This document shows, one piece after another, positions 1 to 5,462 of a stretch of DNA of 6,373 nucleotides (its first letter is position 1; each line of letters begins with the position of its first letter). This DNA comes from Deltaproteobacteria bacterium. GTDB lineage: Bacteria > UBA10199 > DSSB01. The notes under the pieces are model-generated. The model worked only from the letters and a program-made list of their open reading frames with translations. It was not told where the DNA came from and searched no databases. The translations under genes were made by a program, and so were the position numbers. The stretch covers positions 1 through 6,373 of the forward strand of contig JAIOPF010000135.1 in assembly GCA_021414045.1 (NCBI GenBank). The letters run 5' to 3'.

Positions 1-1
1 G

Positions 2-88
2 GACGAAAAACATTTGTTTGAGCGTCCTTCGGCTGCTCTTCACCAAGGCCGTGGAATGGAAGTTCTTGCTGCAACGCGGTATTTCTAG
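2..88 (+). CDS. C-terminal end of an unidentified protein (partial, runs off left edge)
   Basis: The frame beginning at base 2 is open from the window edge to TAG at 86-88 and gives 28 residues ending in MEVLAATRYF. The composition (charged start, then an Ala/Leu/Arg-rich end) looks protein-like, but the stretch is short and no family is recognised. It lies on the same strand as the decayed hipA and ends about 107 bases before it. It could be the tail of a gene lost or cut at the island boundary, or simply a chance open frame. Confidence 0.3.
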   Translation, partial: DEKHLFERPSAALHQGRGMEVLAATRYF

Positions 89-114
89 GTCGTCGATGGC
101 GGGAAAAAATGAAG

Positions 115-147
115 TTGTGGGAGTATTGGGGGGGGAAATTTTAATCC
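115..147 (+). repeat. Left copy of imperfect direct repeat shared with 5441-5470
   Basis: Bases 115-128 read TTGTGGGAGTATTG, identical to 5441-5454 in the same orientation. Both copies continue into a G run, then an A/T run (AAATTTTAA here, AAAATTAA there) and end in TCC. The left copy has an expanded run of eight G (128-135). At the right end the same motif sits beside a tRNA-derived attachment site, so this copy may be a leftover arm site of a related integrase. That role is inferred. Confidence 0.5.
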
Positions 148-174
148 TACCCCACTACCACAATGTAGGCTTTT

Positions 175-196
175 GTTGACTTTTTATTTTGTAAAC
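175..196. promoter_or_regulatory. Inverted repeat just upstream of hipA reading frame, possible operator
   Basis: GTTGAC (175-180) and GTAAAC (191-196) form an inverted repeat with one mismatch around a ten-base A/T-only spacer, touching the first codon of the hipA reading frame. HipB and other Xre-type antitoxins repress their operons through inverted repeats placed this way. No HipB gene is seen nearby and the half-sites do not match the E. coli HipB operator, so this is only a candidate. TTGACT at 176-181 could also serve as a -35 box, but no good -10 follows at normal spacing. Confidence 0.2.
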
Positions 197-1475
197 GAAA
201 GCCGACATATATATTCGGTGGCCGAGAGGTTGGCCGAGTATGCCGCCATAAAAACGGAAAGCTCACTTTTGCCTACGATCAGGCTTGGCGGTTGGGGGAC
301 AACGCCTACCCCCTCTCTCTCTCCATGCCACTTGCCGCAGCAGAGCCCGGTACCGGTGTTGTCGAAGCCTTCCTATGGGGTCTTCTTCCCGACAATGAGC
401 AAGTCCTCGACCGCTGGGCGCGTAAGTTTCATGTATCGGCGCGCAACGTCTTTGCATTGATCGGCCATGTTGGCGAGGATTGCGCCGGTGCTGTCCAATT
501 TGTTCCTCCCGAACGGGAGGAAGCGACACTAAGCGGCGCGGAAGACAAGGTTGAATGGCTCGATGATAAGGGAGTCGCCGAGCGTTTGCGCGCGTTGCGC
601 GAGGATCATGCCGCTTGGCGTCTGCCGCGCGACACAGGTCAGTTTAGCCTTGCTGGCGCGCAGCCAAAAACAGCTCTGCTCCATAAGAATGGCAGGTGGG
701 GTATCCCCTCAGGTAGAACGCCTACGACTCATATTCTGAAACCACCGACCGGTGAGCTCGACGGGCATGCCGAAAACGAACACACATATGTCTTGCGTTG
801 GCGCGCGCCTTTGGCATGCCCACTGCTTCATCGCAGGTCTTGCGCTTTGGCAACGAAATCGCGATTGTCGTTGAACGCTATGACCGTATACGCTCCGGTA
901 ATGAGATCATCCGCGTGCATCAGGAGGATGTTTGCCAGGCACTCGGCATCCTGCCGACCCGAAAATATCAGAATGAAGGTGGCCCGGGTGTTGCCGAAAT
1001 TGTCGAGTTGCTACGTACCCATTCCAGCGAACGCGACGAGGACGTGCGAACCTTCATCAACGCGGTTGGTTTTAATTGGCTGATCGCAGGAACCGATGCG
1101 CACGCCAAAAACTATTCCCTGCTCATCGGCGCCGGAACGCGCGTTCGCCTCGCACCGCTTTATGACGTGGCAAGTATTCTGCCCTATGGAGAGTTCGACC
1201 TTCGCAAGGTGAAGCTCGCCATGAAGATCGGCGGCAATTACCAACTTCACGAGGTGGGCATTCGCCAGTGGCATAAGCTTGCTCAGGAAATGCGCGTGGA
1301 CTGCGATGCACTGATAACCCAGCTCCACTCGATGGGAGAACAATTACCCGATGAAGTGTGTGCCGCCCGTGCAAGGGCGTGTCAAGAGGGATTGGATGGC
1401 CTCACCCTGGACCGCTTGGCGACGGGGCTAATCGAACGCGCAAAAGAATGCCGTAAGGCGATTGATCTCATTTAA
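195..1475 (+). pseudogene. hipA: HipA-family toxin Ser/Thr kinase, decayed by two frameshifts and start loss
   Basis: HipA toxins are kinases that phosphorylate translation factors such as glutamyl-tRNA synthetase and cause growth arrest; normally a partner HipB neutralises them. Three joined frames give a nearly complete HipA. From 195 the frame reads (ACG)KADIYI. One extra base near 216 then leads into GGREVGRV and the N-terminal subdomain (217-787). One missing base near 788-790 leads to CLALARAFGMP and the rest, ending with TAA at 1473-1475. The repaired length, about 426 residues, is normal for HipA. Visible motifs are FSLAGAQPK with the Ser matching autophosphorylated Ser150 (codon 646-648), THILKPP, VHQEDVCQALG, TDAHAKN with catalytic Asp at 1095-1097 and Asn at 1110-1112, and LYD with the metal-binding Asp at 1164-1166. 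The start codon position holds ACG. No hipB precedes it. Sequencing error could explain one shift, but not all three lesions comfortably. Confidence 0.88.
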
Positions 1476-1493
1476 TAACAAGAGGCGTAGGCG

Positions 1494-1535
1494 ATGGTCG
1501 CAATTTTAGCATAAATTTGATCATTACGCGACCAT
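1494..1535. repeat. Perfect 8-bp inverted repeat between hipA and vsr remnants
   Basis: ATGGTCGC (1494-1501) and GCGACCAT (1528-1535) are perfect reverse complements separated by 26 A/T-rich bases. A smaller AATTT/AAATT pair (1503-1507, 1513-1517) lies inside. The loop is too long and no T run follows directly, so it is not a standard terminator; eight T occur later, at 1563-1570. It could be an operator or the end of a lost insertion. The 139 bases between the two genes (1476-1614) hold nothing else I can support. Confidence 0.3.
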
Positions 1536-1614
1536 GAGGTCTATACCGAAGCTGCTCGGGAATTTTTTTTAAAGAAGAGCCATCACGGTATTCGAATTGC
1601 TTTCAATCTGGTGC

Positions 1615-2114
1615 ATGCATTGTCACAAATCGGAGAAACTGCGTTCGAGGATCATGGCGGCTGTGCCGTCCAAGAACAACCGGAGCACCGAACAAAAGCT
1701 GAAGAGCCTATTGAGAAGGAGCAAGGTCAGTGGATGGCGCACGCAATGGCCAGTGAAAGGGACACCGGATTTCGCCTGGCCTAAGCTGCGGGTCGCCGTC
1801 TTCGTCGACGGTTGTTTTTGGCATGGGTGCTGGCGCTGCTACAAATTGCCCAAGACCCGGCGGGTCTATTGGAGCGCCAAGCATCGAGCCAATAAACTGC
1901 GGCGGTTTACCATTCATCGCGCCTCATTGCCGCTCTCGCTCCGGTGGTCGTTAAAAATATTCAGTGCGTCAATTTTGCGGTCATCGAAAAGAAGCTCAGG
2001 GAATCAGGGCGCCAAAATCGCCTTTGGTGGGTTTTGCATAATACCCTGATAGGAGTCCAGAAGCGACTTGCAGGAGATTTTCCACTCAATGGATACGCTT
2101 CATGCGAGTCTTAA
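1615..2114 (+). pseudogene. vsr: Very-short-patch-repair (Vsr-type) endonuclease, frameshifted
   Basis: Vsr endonucleases nick DNA at T:G mismatches left by deamination of 5-methylcytosine and usually accompany a cytosine methylase. From ATG 1615 the frame gives the family pattern in order: SRIMAAV near the start, STEQKLKSLLRR, GWR, TPDFAWP with the catalytic Asp, then VFVDGCFWHGCWRCYKLPKT with the Cys/His set, then YWSAK..ANKLR. In this frame the C-terminus becomes nonsense; RWSLKI (about 1942-1960) matches the usual GW-V-RIWE end. Moving to the third frame near 1955-1966 recovers CVNFAVIEKKLRESG, as expected after WEC. That frame stays open to TAA at 2112-2114, beyond the normal family end, so the true stop is probably lost. 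TTG at 1597 is a possible earlier start, but ATG 1615 fits the family length. No methylase gene is present in the window, so this is an orphan and probably inactive. Confidence 0.72.
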
Positions 2115-2490
2115 GAATTTCCAAGTAGAGGCTCTGGATATTAAGGGAATGGCTTTTGGTGCCAGAAACTAGGGTCGATCTGACGGAGTATTTATTGGAG
2201 TTGTAACCATCAGTAATTTTGTGCGTGGCCATCAATTGGGATTCAGAATTTCAGCTAAATTCAATTCAGGGATTCCCCCTAACGTCATCCATTTGCAAAT
2301 TTTGTAATTTTTCACCTTAGGGCTTGATGAGGTTATTTTTGGCTACAAAATTGATCTCTGCACTTGATTGATAATACTAATCTTTTTTTATGTCTTCTTT
2401 GGTCTATGTCTTGCATCTTTCCACTCAAGGGGGGTGGGCTTAATCCACCTTGATCGATAATCTCAAGGTATTGTTTAGGATGTTTTACAG
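2115..2490. other. 376-base non-coding gap upstream of the 849-residue gene
   Basis: The gap is A/T-rich and has no convincing gene on either strand. Possible promoter-like pieces occur (TTGATC at 2351, TAATAC at 2372), but their spacing is poor and I do not call a promoter. The last 70 bases hold the competing stem-loops described separately. The sharp drop in G+C compared with the vsr remnant suggests that a junction between pieces of different origin lies here. Confidence 0.5.
2425..2468 (+). promoter_or_regulatory. Leader with two mutually exclusive stem-loops before the start codon
   Basis: CCACCTTGA (2445-2453) can pair with the upstream TCAAGG...TGG (2425-2430 and 2435-2437, with four bulged G). 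Its CCTTGA part (2448-2453) can instead pair perfectly with TCAAGG at 2463-2468 across a nine-base loop. The two structures cannot form together. The downstream one ends 22 bases before ATG 2491 and just before the weak ribosome-binding AGGA at 2477-2480. This could act as an attenuator or RNA switch, but the stems are short and nothing shows what would control it. Confidence 0.28.
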
Positions 2491-5040
2491 ATGGTGCATC
2501 TCGACAAAACCCGTCTTGAACGCGTTCTTGCGGCGGAGACAGCCTCACTTCAATTTCTGAAACTTGAGGACGCCAACCTCCGCGATCATCAAGGTCTTGC
2601 TAGCTTCTTTAACGATTGCTTCTCGGAGGCAGAAAAGAAACATGCCCGTTTTAAGATTGAAATCGAGGCTTCCGAAAAAGTCCTTAACAAGGCAATGCAG
2701 GCTCTCACTCAAGAAGATCTGGCCAAAGCCTATATCTTATTGTCTCAAGCTTCGCATCGCTTGTCTTGGGCCTTCGAGGACAAGCTTAGCTATCTCCATC
2801 GCACTACTCAGGCGGGTGATTCGTCCCAATTTACGGTGGTCGGCTTGGGGGTTTCAGCCTTCGTTGGATATCTGCATCCTGGATGGGGAGTCGCGCTAGG
2901 CGCTTCTACCTTGCTGCATGAAAGACTCTTACGTTCCGAGACACCGCCGGCTCCCCTACTCTCCAGCAAGAGGGAACTCGATCGGGAAGCGATGGAAGCC
3001 CTGCATCATTGGGAAAAGGGCCAGCCACTCCATAAGGATCCCGGGTCTTTTCTCCTTCGCGCCGATGCCAGTCAAGACCCCACGTTAGATGGTGAAAGAT
3101 TTCTGACCGCTTGGGAAGGTATTGGAAAGACTTTGCCTAACGAACAATTAGCCAACTTGCCTTGGCAGGACCAGGTTCAGCAAATCATGTATTCCCTACT
3201 GAGCCGGCAAATAAGGACCTATGAAAGAGGTTATGCTCGTCTCTCCGATTTTTTCCTGCAAGACGGAGGCAATTGTGAACTTCAAACTTTGCTCCTCTAT
3301 TGCGCCCAAGTCAAAGCAAAGGTCATGTTGCCTCCAGGAAAACAATTCGGTTTTCAAATCATGCCCCGGCATATCCAGCTGGTGATTTACGATTCCGAAT
3401 CTCATAAGGTTTGGGATCTGCTCAATAATGTCGAAGAGGATAGGGTTCGTTACGATATTTATGATCCGGCGGTCTTGTTTCACGCTTACCTTTCCGGAAG
3501 GAAAATAAATCCAGGCATCTCACCTGAAAGACTACTCATCGCGAAAGCAGAATTCTCTGGCAAGAACAATACTGGCGATAGCAAGACCGGAGAGGTCAAG
3601 ACCAGAGGAAACCCTATACTTTTTTCGAATTCCTACTTGGACTTTCCGATTGCACGCAAAACCGGCGGCGAGACTGGAGAAGAGGATGAAGAAGAGATTC
3701 CAGAGTTGGCCAATGTCGAAAATAGTTATCTAAGAAATACCCTGCATATAGCGAGGGAGTCGGATAGCGACTCGCAAAAACCCTCGAGTGAAGAGAAAAA
3801 AATATATTTCTTGGACGAGGTTCCCGCGGGCACAAGAGGGAAGATTCAAGAGCAAATGGATAAGCACAACCTGAGTTTCTTCCTTTCACTAAAAGGACGC
3901 TTGGTCTTTCGCGCTAAAGAAGACGCTTTGAAATTTATTTCCCTGAATTCACTCCAGGCGAAGGAAAATTTTCTTCTCCAATTAGCAGGTCTAAGCCTGA
4001 CGACCTTGTTAAGAAGTCCCAAAGGCCAGAAGGTCCTGGATTTTCATCATCAACCCATTTCGACACACTGGCAGGTAAGGGATTTGGACCAGGCTCGAGA
4101 GATCGAAGAAAGCTTTAAAGAAAACATAAAACAACTGGAAAATAATCTTAAAGCCCACGTTTATCCGGATAAGGACTCATCTTCCCATGGAACTCCTGTC
4201 GCTGAGAAGTTAGCTTCCGTTTCGCCAATCGTTGGGGAGTTTTCGAAGACCTTGAAAGAATACAAAACGAAGTTCGAACAAAGTCCTGCGGCTTTACTCG
4301 ACGTTCTAGACAAGTTGGATACCCAAACGAGGCCGAAGTTAATTAACTTTCTGTTTTGGTGGAAAGGTTTCGACTTCAATCCCCTACATCAATTGATTGT
4401 TTCTTTGGGGCAAAGTCCTACCAACAAATCAAATAAGAAATTACAACAGCAAGGTATTCCGCAAGGGACAGGCAAAGATCAAAACGCTCTCGAAGCGTCC
4501 AAAGGACAAGCTAAGACCTTTACTGAAAAAACCCCGACGAGTGATCCCTCGCAAGGCTTTCAGTTCTTTGAGGTTGAACTAAGCGAATGGGTTGCGCCTC
4601 CTCAAGCTCCGCCTCAAATTGAACCCGCCAAAGAAATTTTATCTGGAAAATCCAAATTGAAAGACGAAACTCTGATTGACTTGCTGCTTGGCACCAATTG
4701 GCTATCACAAAATAATATGACGACTGTAACCGACCTTGAATCTGGAATAAGCACCGAGGTGCCTAATACCATTCAAGAGGATAGCTTGAAACTATGGACC
4801 CCCCAATTAAGCAAAAGCTTTATCAAACTGAATCAGGGGAGTTATGATGATGAAATCATTCAGCTCGCGGAATCCGGTGTATTGGGTTTATTTTTAGGTG
4901 CGAAACACACGATCTCTCCTCAGACCTTTCCCTTCGTTAGAAAATACCGGATGGAAACCACAAACCTGCGTGAAGATTGGATAGAAATTCTCCACAATAT
5001 CTCAAAGAGAAATCCGGGCCCTAGAAATTCCGAATTTTAA
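2491..5040 (+). CDS. Large unknown protein with transglutaminase-like Cys-His-Asp domain
   Basis: This is an intact 849-residue reading frame; I do not recognise the whole family. The start at ATG 2491 has a weak AGGA ten bases upstream. Residues 1-110 look helical and charged. Residues 113-143 are a glycine-rich hydrophobic stretch (FTVVGLGVSAFVGYL then WGVALGASTLL) that could be one or two membrane segments; no signal peptide is seen. Residues 259-310 resemble a transglutaminase-like/cysteine-peptidase core: GGNCELQTLLLYCAQ with Cys262, then PRHIQLVIYD with His294, then VWDLLNN with Asp309, in the order and spacing of that fold. Residues about 355-435 are low-complexity and acidic (GEEDEEEIPE), 440-520 look folded, 535-620 are Lys/Glu-rich and may be coiled coil, 640-690 are polar and disordered, and 702-712 are Pro-rich. 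The substrate is unknown; peptide cleavage or crosslinking is inferred from the triad alone. It stands alone in its strand context, with no operon partner. Confidence 0.8.
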   Translation: MVHLDKTRLERVLAAETASLQFLKLEDANLRDHQGLASFFNDCFSEAEKKHARFKIEIEASEKVLNKAMQALTQEDLAKAYILLSQASHRLSWAFEDKLSYLHRTTQAGDSSQFTVVGLGVSAFVGYLHPGWGVALGASTLLHERLLRSETPPAPLLSSKRELDREAMEALHHWEKGQPLHKDPGSFLLRADASQDPTLDGERFLTAWEGIGKTLPNEQLANLPWQDQVQQIMYSLLSRQIRTYERGYARLSDFFLQDGGNCELQTLLLYCAQVKAKVMLPPGKQFGFQIMPRHIQLVIYDSESHKVWDLLNNVEEDRVRYDIYDPAVLFHAYLSGRKINPGISPERLLIAKAEFSGKNNTGDSKTGEVKTRGNPILFSNSYLDFPIARKTGGETGEEDEEEIPELANVENSYLRNTLHIARESDSDSQKPSSEEKKIYFLDEVPAGTRGKIQEQMDKHNLSFFLSLKGRLVFRAKEDALKFISLNSLQAKENFLLQLAGLSLTTLLRSPKGQKVLDFHHQPISTHWQVRDLDQAREIEESFKENIKQLENNLKAHVYPDKDSSSHGTPVAEKLASVSPIVGEFSKTLKEYKTKFEQSPAALLDVLDKLDTQTRPKLINFLFWWKGFDFNPLHQLIVSLGQSPTNKSNKKLQQQGIPQGTGKDQNALEASKGQAKTFTEKTPTSDPSQGFQFFEVELSEWVAPPQAPPQIEPAKEILSGKSKLKDETLIDLLLGTNWLSQNNMTTVTDLESGISTEVPNTIQEDSLKLWTPQLSKSFIKLNQGSYDDEIIQLAESGVLGLFLGAKHTISPQTFPFVRKYRMETTNLREDWIEILHNISKRNPGPRNSEF

Positions 5041-5070
5041 TCTGATTTCTTTTCTTTAACCCACTAGGAT

Positions 5071-5098
5071 AATTAAGCTTTTGCTTAGTTATCTAAGC
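5071..5098. terminator. A/T-rich hairpins after the 849-residue gene, possible weak terminator
   Basis: AATTAAGC (5071-5078) pairs with GCTTAGTT (5083-5090) around TTTT, with one G-T wobble. GCTTAG (5083-5088) can alternatively pair perfectly with CTAAGC (5093-5098) around TTAT. The hairpins begin 31 bases after the stop codon, where a terminator would be expected, but neither is followed by a T run, so intrinsic termination is uncertain. Confidence 0.25.
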
Positions 5099-5165
5099 GG
5101 ATCATTTCGGGAACTCCGCCGATGTAACGGAAGGCCTCTCGTGCAACTCGCACCAGACTCGGCTG
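5085..5165 (-). pseudogene. Fragment resembling IS21-family transposase IstA
   Basis: On the minus strand the frame running from 5165 down to TAA at 5085-5087 reads ...VAREAFRYIGGVPEMIRLDN and then stops. IstA transposases of IS21 elements have an EAF-FGGVP----DN motif that carries the second Asp of the DDE catalytic site; the spacing here matches. Only 26 residues survive, and no terminal repeats or IstB helper gene are visible, so it is a scrap, not an element. The match rests on one motif and could be coincidence. The remaining gap between 5166 and 5223 holds a small GGCTGG/CCAGCC hairpin and nothing else I can name. Confidence 0.42.
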
Positions 5166-5218
5166 GAGTGACCCCAGCCCCTTGGTTGGAGCAATCGAAG
5201 CTTCCGATTTTGGGATTA

Positions 5219-5249
5219 AAAACGAAACCGCCCCCGAAGGGGCCGTTTC
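5219..5249 (-). terminator. Intrinsic terminator of the minus-strand tRNA-Pro
   Basis: GAAAC/GTTTC (5224-5228 with 5245-5249) and GCCCC/GGGGC (5230-5234 with 5239-5243) form two five-pair helices separated by one C-C mismatch, with a CGAA loop. Read on the minus strand the hairpin is followed by a run of five T (after one G), typical of a factor-independent terminator. It lies about 20 bases beyond the 3' end of the tRNA fragment, on the same strand, so it is most simply that tRNA gene's original terminator. Confidence 0.75.
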
Positions 5250-5269
5250 TAAGTCTTTGAAATTAGTAG

Positions 5270-5313
5270 TCGGGGCGACAGGATTTGAACCTGCGACTCC
5301 TTGCTCCCGAAGC
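5270..5313 (-). other. 3' fragment of tRNA-Pro(CGG), probable attachment-site core
   Basis: Read on the minus strand, this stretch gives TTCGGGA (anticodon loop, anticodon CGG, G37 as in proline tRNAs), GCAAG (3' half of the anticodon stem), GAGTC (variable loop), GCAGG-TTCAAAT-CCTGT (a fully paired T arm with one G-T) and CGCCCCG plus discriminator A. CCA is not encoded. The expected 5' partner of the anticodon stem is absent: only the two bases next to the loop fit, and neither a D arm nor a 5' acceptor strand follows. Identity starting in the anticodon loop and running to the tRNA 3' end is the standard core of tyrosine-recombinase attachment sites. The terminator on the 3' side implies that the ancestral chromosome lies left and the element lies right. 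The intact tRNA should sit at the element's other end, outside this window. Confidence 0.8.
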
Positions 5314-5317
5314 CGCC

Positions 5318-5332
5318 CGGGAAATTTTCCCG
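5318..5332. repeat. Perfect palindrome beside the attachment core
   Basis: CGGGAAATTTTCCCG has two perfect seven-base arms around a single central T. It starts five bases past the end of the tRNA identity, on the presumed element side. It could bind a dimeric protein such as an excisionase, integrase or regulator, or be a small hairpin. No function can be read from the sequence. Confidence 0.5.
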
Positions 5333-5392
5333 CTTACTCCTGCAATCGTCCAATTGAATGAAAAATAACGGCTTTTCATGGTGTCTTCCCAT

Positions 5393-5460
5393 GGTGGGTC
5401 AAGATATTGTGAGGTCACTATTGGGTCAAATGCGTCTCTTTTGTGGGAGTATTGTGGGAA
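5393..5460 (+). repeat. Cluster of TTGTGGG/GGGTCA direct repeats, possible integrase arm sites
   Basis: Five related short units lie in the same orientation: GGTGGGTCA (5393-5401), TTGTGAGGTCA (5407-5417), TTGGGTCA (5421-5428), TTGTGGGAG (5441-5449) and TTGTGGGAA (5452-5460). Clustered, same-direction repeats about 80-190 bases from a tRNA core are typical of the arm sites bound by the N-terminal domain of phage and island integrases. The last unit ends two bases before the hipA stop codon. The TTGTGGGAGTATTG part recurs at 115-128. Use by an integrase is inferred, since no integrase gene is visible here. Confidence 0.5.
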
Positions 5461-5462
5461 AA

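Noticed and set aside
263..529. Antisense frame within the left hipA
   Set aside because: It is a composition-driven shadow of the G+C-rich hipA remnant, with Arg/His-rich nonsense and no recognisable motif. The other antisense frames under hipA, vsr and the 849-residue gene were dropped for the same reason.
292..1083. A 263-codon frame from TTG 292 as an intact gene
   Set aside because: The HipA sequence extends upstream of 292 in the same frame and leaves this frame near 788; the remainder to 1083 is out-of-frame translation with no HipA motifs.
798..1475. A separate short toxin gene starting at TTG 798
   Set aside because: CLALARAF, encoded just before 798, continues the HipA sequence from the previous frame, so this is the second part of one broken gene and not an independent start.
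1528..1570. An intrinsic terminator for hipA using the T run at 1563-1570
   Set aside because: The inverted repeat ends 27 bases before the T run and has a 26-base loop; no G+C-rich hairpin directly precedes the T run.
2089..2172. A 27-codon ORF with AGGAG twelve bases upstream
   Set aside because: Very short, the ribosome-binding spacing is long, and it overlaps the end of the vsr remnant; nothing distinguishes it from chance.
2351..2377. A promoter TTGATC...TAATAC for the large gene
   Set aside because: The spacer is only 15 bases and alternative boxes are equally plausible, so it is not supportable as a feature.
5270..5345. A complete tRNA-Pro gene
   Set aside because: The 5' anticodon stem, D arm and 5' acceptor strand cannot be found beyond 5313; only the 3' portion is real.
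5393..5460. A CRISPR array
   Set aside because: The repeats are about ten bases, imperfect and unevenly spaced, without spacers of constant length.
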